This document shows, one piece after another, positions 1 through 7,037 of a DNA stretch of 10,772 nt; within the stretch, counting starts at the first letter, position 1; each line of letters starts with the position of its first letter. The stretch lies in contig CALPQG020000049.1 of NCBI GenBank assembly GCA_943325655.2, positions 1 through 10,772 of the forward strand. The letters run 5' to 3'. Under the pieces are notes generated by a model. The model did not search any database, was not told where the DNA came from, and saw nothing but the letters and a program-made list of their open reading frames with translations. The stretch comes from Bifidobacterium breve (GTDB lineage: Bacteria > Bacteroidota > Bacteroidia > Cytophagales > UBA9547). Made by a program: the position numbers and the translations under genes.

Positions 1-50
1 GTACAGGGTACAGGGTACAGAGTACAGGGTACAGAGTACAGAGTACAGGG
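1..50. repeat. Tandem heptanucleotide repeat GTACAG(G/A)
   Basis: Seven consecutive 7-bp units begin at position 1, reading gtacagg, gtacagg, gtacaga, gtacagg, gtacaga, gtacaga, gtacagg. Only the seventh base varies (G or A). The array touches the window edge, so its true length is unknown. It lies downstream of the 3' end of the minus-strand glycogen synthase gene. A 7-bp period is incompatible with conserved coding sequence. Every unit contains the self-complementary GTAC. Related, more diverged 7-bp-period units occur on both sides of dnaE. Function is unknown; slipped-strand expansion is the simplest origin. Confidence 0.9.
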
Positions 51-67
51 ATATGTTATTTGCTTGA

Positions 68-98
68 AATTTTAAGCGGATGACAGTAATTTAAAATT
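68..98 (-). terminator. Weak AT-rich hairpin downstream of glycogen synthase
   Basis: AATTTTAA (68-75) and TTAAAATT (91-98) are perfect inverted repeats separated by a 15-nt loop, 17 bp beyond the stop codon of the minus-strand gene. The stem is entirely A/T and is not followed by a clear U tract, so it is only a weak candidate for transcription termination or 3'-end stabilisation. Confidence 0.2.
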
Positions 99-114
99 CA
101 ATACCCAACACGAA

Positions 115-1950
115 TTAAACTGATTTTTTCTTTTTCACCCCTACCCTTCTTTCGAGAGCCAATTCATGTGCTTTGTTGTAATATTCACCCAACACTTCCC
201 AATCAAATAATTCAGAAGAGTTCTCCACTATATTACGTTGCTTGATACGTTCTTTTCTAGTCAATTTTACAAAAGCCAACATTTCATTTGCCAATTCTTC
301 AGCAGCTTCATGAAAGTTTTGAGTACGCCTGTTGATGACATAAATCCCTCTTGCATCATGGTCAGGAATGGTATTGATGACATAATCCCCAAATCCAGAC
401 AAATCACTGGTAATGGCAGGAACACCACTGGCGATAGCTTCAAGTGGTGTGTAACCCCAAGGCTCATAATAAGAAGGGAAAACACCCAAGTGACAACCTC
501 TTACAAACTGCCCATATTCCATCCCAAACAATGGATTGGAAGGAGAAATAAAGTCGGGATGGTAAACTACTTTTACCTTGTCATATTCATTGTTAAGCAA
601 ATTAGTCGTTTGTAAAAAATTCAATATTTCATCTGTACCACCATGTACCAAATCATGGGTTACCACTGAAGGTTTATTTTCATCTTTCCAGCTCTGTAAT
701 GTTCTACGGAGTCTAAGTTTCCAATATTCTTCCACAAAACTATTCAAGTCGGGCAGTTGCTGTTCAGGAGCTCCAGCCGCAGCGTAAAACAATTTTTCAC
801 CTATTTGTTTTTCAATCGCAGTACAGGCACTTCTAATTTCTTCCAGCATTGCCCTTGATTGTAAGGCCTGTGAATTGATGGAATAACAAGGTTGTTTGGT
901 AATAAAAAACATCACTACCGTTTGGTCAATTCCCTCGCACTGCATTTTATAATTTAAGCGGGCAAGTGCTTCTATGGTCACATCAAAGCCTTTGTTCCTG
1001 TATTCAAACCTTCCAGAAGTAAAGAAATAAAGTGTTTTATCTAAGTCAAAGGAATAGTTATGGAAGAAATGCCCCATCACAAATTGATGGATTTTATTTT
1101 TATAGTCTTTGTGTAAATTTTGAAATTCATGCAAAGCCACAAAGCGATGAATATTGATCCCATTAGGCAAAATCAAATCTGGATTTCTTCCCAACAACAC
1201 CAAACATTCGCGTGCAGTCACCTCACTTACAGTAGTAAATACATGTGCCCCGTGAGCGGCCGCACGTTCTATTTTAGCCTGTGGTTCAACATTATAATTT
1301 TTAGCTGCACTTTCCCAATCTGCGAAAGCCAGGTTATCATAAAAATGAGCATCATTCATCGCCAAATACCTTCCCAGCAAGGTAGCATGGGTTGTAAATA
1401 CAATATTTACATGGACATTTTCTCGTCTCAAATCAGGAATTGCAGAACCAACCATCCATTCATGAAAATGAGCCACGATTGGTTTTAAGGTAACTTCCGG
1501 AGATGCCAAAGCTTTGAAAAACTCCTTTACTACAAAACCAAATCCCATTACCTGATCCAACAAAGGGTCATATCCTGTATGAGAAATGCCATGGTGTTCC
1601 CAATAAAAAAATTTAATATCAACAAGTTTTTGGTAGATAGAATAAAAATTTATCAACACTACTTTAGGACGACCAGTAACCAACCAACGCCCATAGTATA
1701 CTTCTATACCGGCTTCTCTTAATTTCAACGCGGCTTTTCCAAATTCATCGTCGTACTCTTTTGCTGGTTCAAATTCAGCCGGCATTTTATTGTGTAAATA
1801 TGGGCCAAGCAAACAATAATTTTCGCCCCATTTTTCAGTCATCGTCGGCGCCTTAGAACGAATAACCGTATAAATCCCCCCTACCTGATTACAAACTTCC
1901 CATGCTACTTCAACCAACAAGGCGTTTATATTATTTTCTTGATCTGCCAT
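115..1950 (-). CDS. Glycogen synthase, GT3 family (eukaryote-like, UDP-glucose type)
   Basis: Cytosolic retaining glycosyltransferase expected to extend alpha-1,4-glucan chains from UDP-glucose. The 611 residues resemble animal and fungal glycogen synthases rather than bacterial GlgA. The N-terminal Rossmann segment has GGIYTVIRSKAP (residues 24-35). The nucleotide-sugar region has SGRFEYRNKG. The GT3 catalytic signature FPSYYEPWGYTPLEA carries Glu496 and Glu504, eight residues apart like the two essential glutamates of yeast and human enzymes. Near the C terminus, TRKERIKQRN (564-573) corresponds to the arginine-rich glucose-6-phosphate helix. Arg565, Arg568 and Arg572 are kept, but the later arginines of the eukaryotic helix are Ile574 and Asn577. 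The protein stops about 38 residues later, so it lacks the long phosphorylated tail of the roughly 700-residue eukaryotic enzymes. It stands alone, with no glgB or glgC nearby, and is transcribed divergently from the secreted-protein gene. GT3 enzymes are known in Bacteroidota, so family assignment is firm; allosteric control is inferred. Confidence 0.93.
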   Translation of the reverse strand: MADQENNINALLVEVAWEVCNQVGGIYTVIRSKAPTMTEKWGENYCLLGPYLHNKMPAEFEPAKEYDDEFGKAALKLREAGIEVYYGRWLVTGRPKVVLINFYSIYQKLVDIKFFYWEHHGISHTGYDPLLDQVMGFGFVVKEFFKALASPEVTLKPIVAHFHEWMVGSAIPDLRRENVHVNIVFTTHATLLGRYLAMNDAHFYDNLAFADWESAAKNYNVEPQAKIERAAAHGAHVFTTVSEVTARECLVLLGRNPDLILPNGINIHRFVALHEFQNLHKDYKNKIHQFVMGHFFHNYSFDLDKTLYFFTSGRFEYRNKGFDVTIEALARLNYKMQCEGIDQTVVMFFITKQPCYSINSQALQSRAMLEEIRSACTAIEKQIGEKLFYAAAGAPEQQLPDLNSFVEEYWKLRLRRTLQSWKDENKPSVVTHDLVHGGTDEILNFLQTTNLLNNEYDKVKVVYHPDFISPSNPLFGMEYGQFVRGCHLGVFPSYYEPWGYTPLEAIASGVPAITSDLSGFGDYVINTIPDHDARGIYVINRRTQNFHEAAEELANEMLAFVKLTRKERIKQRNIVENSSELFDWEVLGEYYNKAHELALERRVGVKKKKSV

Positions 1951-2221
1951 ATTTAAATATTTTTATTGAATATGTATACTTCGTATTTACATTAAAAATA
2001 AAAACCGTTTGACCCTATACGCTTCAAAAAAGGATATAGTTAAATTTTAAAGGTATTAAATCCAATAAATCTAAATAAAAATTTGACACAAATTAAATTA
2101 TAGCAAGCAAGGATTTTACTATAATTTGATAATTACCTACAAATCAATCAAAAAAAAAATGGTTTCTGAAAATAATTAATTTTTCTTTAGCATTAATAAT
2201 CAAAAAAAAATCCTAAGACAG

Positions 2222-2252
2222 TTGTTTATTTTTTAAATAATAGTCATTTTTG
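2222..2252 (+). promoter_or_regulatory. Candidate Bacteroidota promoter (-33 TTG / -7 cAttTTTG)
   Basis: TTG at 2222-2224 is followed after 20 bp by CATTTTTG at 2245-2252, which matches the Bacteroidota -7 consensus TAnnTTTG at all but its first base. The spacing fits that promoter class. Transcription would begin near 2256-2260, about 40 bp before the ATG at 2298. Predicted by motif only. Confidence 0.45.
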
Positions 2253-2255
2253 TAA

Positions 2256-2287
2256 CATTCGAGTAATGATTTCACATTACGCTAATG
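2256..2287. promoter_or_regulatory. Two spaced CATT...AATG dyads, possible operator pair
   Basis: CATTCGAGTAATG (2256-2268) and CATTACGCTAATG (2275-2287) share CATT and TAATG at the same internal spacing and start 19 bp apart, about two helical turns. The second is a 5-bp-arm dyad, CATTA-N3-TAATG; the first has 4-bp arms. They sit immediately downstream of the candidate -7 element, between it and the start codon at 2298, where a dimeric repressor could act. AT-rich sequence makes chance dyads common, so this is tentative. Confidence 0.3.
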
Positions 2288-2297
2288 ACATGCAGGT

Positions 2298-3077
2298 ATG
2301 ATAAGACAGTTTTTAATAATTTTATTGGTATTTATTTCTTCAATAGCCATCTCAGATGCTGCAATCTTATCTATTTCAGGCGTTTATCAAGGTAAAAACT
2401 TATACATTCAAAACCCTCCGCTTTCTGAAAATGAATTTTGCACACAGGAAGTATATGTCAATGACGTAAAAATCATGTCGCATGTATTGACAAGTGCTTA
2501 TGAAATAGATTTGTCTCACCTTAAAATGGATGAACCAGTAACCATAAAAATTTTACACCGAGACGATTGCAAACCTAAAATCCTAAATCCTCAGGTTTTA
2601 AAAGTCAACAGTACTTTTCAATTTACTTCTTTTGTGATTGATGAAAGAAAATTGGCATGGTCAACCAAAGGAGAAAAAGTAGGGGGAAAAATGTATGTAG
2701 AGCACTTTTTAAACAATGCATGGGTAGTGGTTAAAGACATTTCTTGTCATGGTTCCATTACCTTAAACAATTATGAGGTGGAAGAAAGCCACCACTCTAG
2801 CACCAATAAGTATAGAATTAAATTTTTAGAGAAAGACGGGCAAGCGTTTTATTCTAAAGTAATCGAATTTACTTCTTCTAAACAACCTGTAACATTTTCC
2901 CCAAAAAGAGTTTCTACCAGCGTCTACTTATCTCGAAATGTTCCCTATGAAGTAATTGACTCTTATGGCAATAGTGTTAAAAAAGGTAGCGGAAAAGAAA
3001 TTGAAATGAGTTCGATGAAACAAGGCGTTTACTACCTTTACTTTGACAACAGGACAGAAAAAGTGCTCAAAAAATAA
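2298..3077 (+). CDS. Small secreted protein with T9SS-like C-terminal domain
   Basis: A 259-residue protein of unknown function. Residues 1-21 form a clear signal peptide: positive start (MIRQ), hydrophobic core, and an SDA/A cleavage site after Ala21. The mature part is predicted to be beta-rich, with three cysteines, one in an ENEFCTQEVYVN segment, one in HRDDCKPK and one in DISCHGS; these could form a disulfide after export. The last 50 or so residues (about 207-259) resemble a T9SS type A sorting domain: YEVIDSYGNSVKKG, then an EIEMSSMKQGVYYLYF core, then a basic end TEKVLKK. This follows the usual plan of strand, polar turn, 'G-x-Y' strand and lysine-rich terminus. Export to the periplasm is well supported; outer-surface delivery by T9SS is likely. 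The only other T9SS gene visible is porZ, about 6 kb downstream. ATG 2298 is the only reasonable start. No enzymatic motif was recognised. Confidence 0.8.
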   Translation: MIRQFLIILLVFISSIAISDAAILSISGVYQGKNLYIQNPPLSENEFCTQEVYVNDVKIMSHVLTSAYEIDLSHLKMDEPVTIKILHRDDCKPKILNPQVLKVNSTFQFTSFVIDERKLAWSTKGEKVGGKMYVEHFLNNAWVVVKDISCHGSITLNNYEVEESHHSSTNKYRIKFLEKDGQAFYSKVIEFTSSKQPVTFSPKRVSTSVYLSRNVPYEVIDSYGNSVKKGSGKEIEMSSMKQGVYYLYFDNRTEKVLKK

Positions 3078-3131
3078 ACACTTTTAGTGGTGTATATTCG
3101 GTTTTAAGCTAAATTTAGTGATGCGTTTTTT

Positions 3132-3196
3132 GTGTTGAGTGCTGCGTTAAAAACTGTTCTAAGCACAACTTACACTCAATACTCACCACTTAACAC
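3132..3196. repeat. Diverged heptamer repeats in inverted arrangement upstream of dnaE
   Basis: Forward 7-bp units start at 3132 (gtgttga, gtgctgc, then a decayed gttaaaa). From 3196 leftward, the opposite strand reads gtgttaa, gtggtga, gtattga, then gtgtaa with the frame slipping by one. The two outermost pairs form an imperfect inverted repeat, 3132-3145 against 3183-3196, identical at 11 of 14 positions, with a 37-nt spacer. Transcribed RNA could fold into a hairpin just before the dnaE ATG. The units fit the GTNNNGR pattern of the arrays at 1-50 and 6837-6875. The stretch can be read as open from GTG 3132 in the dnaE frame, but the 7-bp periodicity indicates non-coding repeat DNA. Confidence 0.65.
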
Positions 3197-3203
3197 TCCA
3201 TCA

Positions 3204-6200
3204 ATGTCTACATTCAACCACCTTCATTGTCATACCCAATTTTCACTTCTTGACGGTGCGGCCAACATTGGCGACATGATCAAAAAAGCCAAAGAAGACA
3301 ATATGCGTGGCATCGCGATGACCGATCATGGCAATATGTTTGGTGCGTTTCAATTTGTGGCTGAAGCCAATAAAGCAGGAATTAAACCCATCGTTGGTTG
3401 TGAATTTTATTTGGTAAACGACCGCCACAAAAGACAATTTACCAAAGAAGACAAAGATGTTAGAAGGCACCAATTATTTTTAGCCAAAAACGAAGAAGGG
3501 TATAAAAACCTGGCCAAAATGTGCTCTTTGGGATTCATAGAAGGCATGTATGGCAAATACCCTCGCATTGACAAGGAACTGGTTTTAAAATACCACAAAG
3601 GATTAATTGCCACCACTTGTTGCCTTGGCGCTGAAGTACCTCAAACCATTTTAAAAAAAGGAGAAGACGAAGGTGAAAAAGCCTTTAAATGGTGGCTCGA
3701 TTTATTTGGAGACGATTATTATGTTGAAATCCAAAGGCATTCCATTCCCGAACAACAAATCGTGAACGACGTTTTATTAAAATTTGCAAAAAAATACAAC
3801 GTTAAAGTAATCGCTTCTAATGATTCTCACTACGTGAATCAGGAAGATGCCAATGCGCATGACATTCTGCTTTGTATCAACACTGGCGAAAAGCAGAGTA
3901 CTCCTACCATGAAAGACTTCAATGACGACGATGGTAGCGGTTTTAAAGGCAAGCGTTTTGCGTTTTACAACGATCAATTTTATTTTAAAAAAACGGAGGA
4001 GATGAGTAATCTTTTCCATGACCTGCCACAAGCGATTGACAATACCAATGAAATTGTAGACAAAGTCACCGAACTCAAACTCAAAAAAGACATTCTTCTT
4101 CCCAACTTCCCAGTACCTGAAGAATTTAAAATACATACCTCATCAGAATTCCATAAAACCACAGAGCTGGTTCCTGACGTACTGAACCAATGGGAATTCC
4201 TCAAACACTTGACTTTTGAAGGCGCAAGAAAACGCTACCAGGAAATCACTCCTGAAATAGAAGAACGTATCAACTTCGAGCTTTTCACCATCAAAACCAT
4301 GGGATTTGCGGGATACTTCCTGATTGTAATGGACTTTATCCAGGCTGGACGCGACATCGGTGTTTTCATCGGACCAGGTCGTGGTTCGGCCGCTGGTTCG
4401 GTGGTGGCTTATTGTATACAAATCACCAACATCGACCCCATCAAATACAACCTGCTTTTTGAAAGATTCCTAAATCCCGACCGTAAGTCAATGCCCGATA
4501 TTGATACGGACTTTGACGATGAGGGTCGCCAAAAGGTAATTGATTATGTGGTTCAAAAATACGGCAAAAACCAGGTAGCACAAATCATTACTTATGGCAC
4601 CATGGCAGCCAAAATGAGTATCAAAGATGTGTCTCGTGTGATGGAATTGCCTTTGCAAGAAGCCAACATCTTGGCCAAACTGGTGCCTGACAAACCTGGA
4701 ATTTCCCTTAACCGTGTACTTACTGCGCCTATGGAAGGTGCCAAAAGCTTAAAAGAAACAGAAGGGCTACAAGCCGAAGACCTTGACAATGTAAAACAAC
4801 TTCGGGAAATTTTAGGAGGTACCGATTTACGTGCAAAGGTCCTCAAAGAAGCATTAATATTAGAAGGCTCTGTTCGTGGCACCGGCATCCATGCTGCCGG
4901 AATTATCATTGCACCTTCTGATTTAACAGACCTTATTCCTGTGGCAGTGGCCAAAGATTCGGACTTGTTGGTTACCCAATTTGAAGGTAAAATCATTGAA
5001 GACGCGGGGGTAATTAAAATGGACTTTTTGGGATTAAAAACCCTTACCATTATCCGTGATACCCTAGGCATGATTAAGAAAAATCATGGCGTGGACATCA
5101 TCATCGATGATGTAGATTTAGAAGACGAAAAAACATACGAATTATACCAAAGAGGAGAAACAAACGCTACGTTTCAGTTTGAATCTGCAGGGATGCAAAA
5201 ACACCTTAAAGACCTCAAGCCCGATAAGTTTGCCGATTTAATTGCCATGAATGCACTTTATCGCCCAGGTCCGATAGAGTATATTCCTAACTATATCAAC
5301 CGTAAACATGGACGAGAAGAAATCATCTTTGACTTGCCGGAGATGGAAGAATACCTTGGCGAAAGTTATGGGATTACGGTTTACCAAGAACAGGTAATGC
5401 TTTTGTCGCAAAAAATTGGAGGCTTCACCAAAGGAGATGCCGATGTTTTGCGTAAAGCCATGGGTAAAAAAGACCGTTACACACTCGATAAAATGAAACC
5501 TAAATTCATTGAGGGTGCAATGGAAAAAGGTCATCCAGCGGATAAACTGGAAAAAATATGGCTCGACTGGGAAGCATTTGCCCAATATGCTTTTAATAAA
5601 TCACACTCTACGTGTTACGCTTTTGTAGCCTACCAAACCGCTTGGCTGAAAGCGCATTACCCTGGAGAATACATGGCTTCGGTGCTCACGCACAACCAAA
5701 GCAACATGGACAAAGCTACCTTTTTCCTGGATGAATGTAAACGCGCCAACATTACTGTATTAGGGCCGGATGTCAATGAAAGTGGGAGATTTTTTGATGT
5801 AAACAAAGCCGGAGAAATCAGGTTTGGATTAGGGGCCATCAAAGGTACAGGAGATGCAGCTGTAGATGCGGTCATCAAAGAACGTGAAGAAAATGGACCA
5901 TATACAGACATCTATGATTTTGCAAAAAGGGTAAACCTGAGAACAGTCAACAAAAAAACATTTGAAAGTTTTGCCCAGGGTGGTGCTTTTGATTGTTTTG
6001 AAGACATACACCGTGCGCAATATATGGTAGTGAATGAGGTAGAATCTACCCCATTTATAGAACGGATAATACGCTACGGCAACTCCTTTCAGGAAAACAA
6101 AAATGCTGCTCAAAACTCTTTGTTTGGAAGCATGAGCAGTGCCATGGATATTGCCCAACCTAAACCAACTCCTTGTGAACCTTGGGACAATTTGGTAAGG

Positions 6201-6833
6201 CTAAAAATTGAAAAGGATTTGATTGGTCTCTATTTATCAGGCCATCCTTTGGACCAGTACCGCATGGAATTAGAGAATTTCTGTACGGATACCCTTGACA
6301 ATATTTTGGTCGACCCACGTTACCAAAACAAAGACGTTTGTGTGGGCGGTATAATTACCAACATGAGCCTTGGCAAAACACAAAGGGGAGATACATTTGC
6401 CAGATTTACGCTCGAAGATTACAATGGGAATATAGAAATGGCCATATTCTCCAAAGATTACATCAATTTTGCACCATTTATTTCAGCAGGTAACTTTCTA
6501 TATATCAATGGAAAGATACAAAAGAAGTGGAAAAGTGAAACTGATTATGAACTTAAACCAACCATGTTTAAGTTACTAAGTGAAATTAAGGCGGAGAAAA
6601 CAAAAGGAATACAACTTAATATCAATGTTAAAGTCATCAACGAAGCACTTATTCAACATTTAGAAAACTTAACTGCCGCCAATGTTGGTAAGCTGGATTT
6701 CAAAGTGAACATTAAAACGGAGAACATGACCGTTGAATTGTTTTCTCGTAAAATCAGGGTTGACACTACGCTAGAATTGTTAAAAGAACTTGACTTGATA
6801 GAAGGCTTAACCTATAAAATACTGGCAAGTTAA
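3204..6833 (+). CDS. dnaE: DNA polymerase III subunit alpha (DnaE)
   Basis: Replicative C-family polymerase of the chromosomal replisome, 1209 residues from ATG 3204. I chose this ATG because the protein then begins MSTFNHLHCHTQFSLLDG, as in relatives; the in-frame GTG at 3132 would add 24 residues made of repeat DNA. Domains in order: an N-terminal PHP domain with all expected metal ligands apparently present (His8, His10, Asp17, His42, Glu67, His89, Cys139 or Cys140, Asp207, His209); a palm with MPDIDTDF, in which Asp432 and Asp434 match the catalytic pair, and KMDFLGLK with the third aspartate, Asp607; fingers with FNKSHSTCYAF; a helix-hairpin-helix region near residue 873 (FGLGAIKGTGDAA); a clamp-binding pentapeptide QNSLF at 970-974; and an OB fold from about residue 1045. 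Length is normal for DnaE. Both flanks carry heptamer repeats. trxA lies downstream on the same strand, 204 bp away. Confidence 0.97.
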   Translation: MSTFNHLHCHTQFSLLDGAANIGDMIKKAKEDNMRGIAMTDHGNMFGAFQFVAEANKAGIKPIVGCEFYLVNDRHKRQFTKEDKDVRRHQLFLAKNEEGYKNLAKMCSLGFIEGMYGKYPRIDKELVLKYHKGLIATTCCLGAEVPQTILKKGEDEGEKAFKWWLDLFGDDYYVEIQRHSIPEQQIVNDVLLKFAKKYNVKVIASNDSHYVNQEDANAHDILLCINTGEKQSTPTMKDFNDDDGSGFKGKRFAFYNDQFYFKKTEEMSNLFHDLPQAIDNTNEIVDKVTELKLKKDILLPNFPVPEEFKIHTSSEFHKTTELVPDVLNQWEFLKHLTFEGARKRYQEITPEIEERINFELFTIKTMGFAGYFLIVMDFIQAGRDIGVFIGPGRGSAAGSVVAYCIQITNIDPIKYNLLFERFLNPDRKSMPDIDTDFDDEGRQKVIDYVVQKYGKNQVAQIITYGTMAAKMSIKDVSRVMELPLQEANILAKLVPDKPGISLNRVLTAPMEGAKSLKETEGLQAEDLDNVKQLREILGGTDLRAKVLKEALILEGSVRGTGIHAAGIIIAPSDLTDLIPVAVAKDSDLLVTQFEGKIIEDAGVIKMDFLGLKTLTIIRDTLGMIKKNHGVDIIIDDVDLEDEKTYELYQRGETNATFQFESAGMQKHLKDLKPDKFADLIAMNALYRPGPIEYIPNYINRKHGREEIIFDLPEMEEYLGESYGITVYQEQVMLLSQKIGGFTKGDADVLRKAMGKKDRYTLDKMKPKFIEGAMEKGHPADKLEKIWLDWEAFAQYAFNKSHSTCYAFVAYQTAWLKAHYPGEYMASVLTHNQSNMDKATFFLDECKRANITVLGPDVNESGRFFDVNKAGEIRFGLGAIKGTGDAAVDAVIKEREENGPYTDIYDFAKRVNLRTVNKKTFESFAQGGAFDCFEDIHRAQYMVVNEVESTPFIERIIRYGNSFQENKNAAQNSLFGSMSSAMDIAQPKPTPCEPWDNLVRLKIEKDLIGLYLSGHPLDQYRMELENFCTDTLDNILVDPRYQNKDVCVGGIITNMSLGKTQRGDTFARFTLEDYNGNIEMAIFSKDYINFAPFISAGNFLYINGKIQKKWKSETDYELKPTMFKLLSEIKAEKTKGIQLNINVKVINEALIQHLENLTAANVGKLDFKVNIKTENMTVELFSRKIRVDTTLELLKELDLIEGLTYKILAS

Positions 6834-6836
6834 TAA

Positions 6837-6875
6837 GTATAGAGTACTGAGTACTGAGTACCGCGTACAAAATAC
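6837..6875. repeat. Heptanucleotide repeat GTACTGA immediately after dnaE
   Basis: GTAC or a one-base variant recurs every 7 bp at 6837 (gtat), 6844, 6851, 6858, 6865 and 6872 (atac), giving about six units such as gtactga. The array begins three bases after the dnaE stop codon. It differs from the array at 1-50 mainly at the fifth base (T instead of A) and is more decayed at its right end. No GC-rich terminator hairpin was seen between dnaE and trxA, so this repeat is the only ordered structure at the dnaE 3' end. Confidence 0.8.
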
Positions 6876-6937
6876 TTATCCTTGTACTTTGAAAAATAAA
6901 AAAAGCTCAACTACTAAGTGTTAAATAAAAAAAAGAT

Positions 6938-6945
6938 TAGCTTTG
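6938..6945 (+). promoter_or_regulatory. Candidate -7 promoter element for trxA
   Basis: TAGCTTTG matches the Bacteroidota -7 consensus TAnnTTTG exactly and would give trxA a leader of roughly 85-90 nt. No convincing TTG-type -33 element lies at the expected distance upstream, where the sequence reads like AAGTGTTAAA. Rated on the -7 match and its position only. Confidence 0.4.
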
Positions 6946-7037
6946 AAATTATAATTATAGCCAATAAACATTTTAAATAGTATACTTAAGCGGGTCAATA
7001 GCCCAACAAAATTTAATTCAATTCAAAAATCAATACC

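Larger units (their letters stand above)
1951..2297. other. AT-rich divergent intergenic region
   Basis: This 347-bp gap separates the divergent glycogen synthase and secreted-protein genes and holds no credible larger gene. It is very AT-rich. Two long A runs lie at 2150-2159 and 2202-2210, with starts 52 bp apart, close to five helical turns, so curvature is likely. The right-hand 80 bp carry a promoter candidate and two dyads, listed separately. I found no exact TAnnTTTG element facing the glycogen synthase gene (CAAAnnTA on this strand); the nearest, a CAAATTAA string, has one mismatch and no -33 partner. Confidence 0.6.

Noticed and set aside
1..50. CRISPR array
   Set aside because: Units are 7 bp with no unique spacers, so this is a simple tandem repeat.
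238..615. Plus-strand reading frame of 125 codons opposite glycogen synthase
   Set aside because: It is antisense to conserved catalytic sequence of the GT3 gene, with no promoter or domain evidence.
3079..3089. CACT-TTT-AGTG hairpin after the secreted-protein gene as a terminator
   Set aside because: A 4-bp stem with a 3-nt loop and no T tract is too weak to call.
3132..3203. GTG 3132 as the dnaE start codon
   Set aside because: The added 24 residues are encoded by 7-bp-periodic inverted repeats and precede the usual DnaE start, so ATG 3204 was chosen.
3777..4136. Minus-strand frame rich in Phe and Val opposite dnaE, looking like a membrane protein
   Set aside because: The hydrophobic look comes from reading Lys/Asn-rich codons backwards; no signal, start context or homology-like motif.
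4592..5071. Long minus-strand reading frame of 159 codons inside dnaE
   Set aside because: It lies wholly antisense to the palm domain of DnaE, has no recognisable domain, and is explained by codon bias of the true gene.
6885..6891. TACTTTG as a -7 promoter element upstream of trxA
   Set aside because: It has one base too few between TA and TTTG; TAGCTTTG at 6938-6945 is an exact match.
6979..6986. AGTATACT palindrome upstream of trxA as an operator
   Set aside because: An 8-bp palindrome of mostly A/T is expected by chance in such DNA and has no second site or spacing support.
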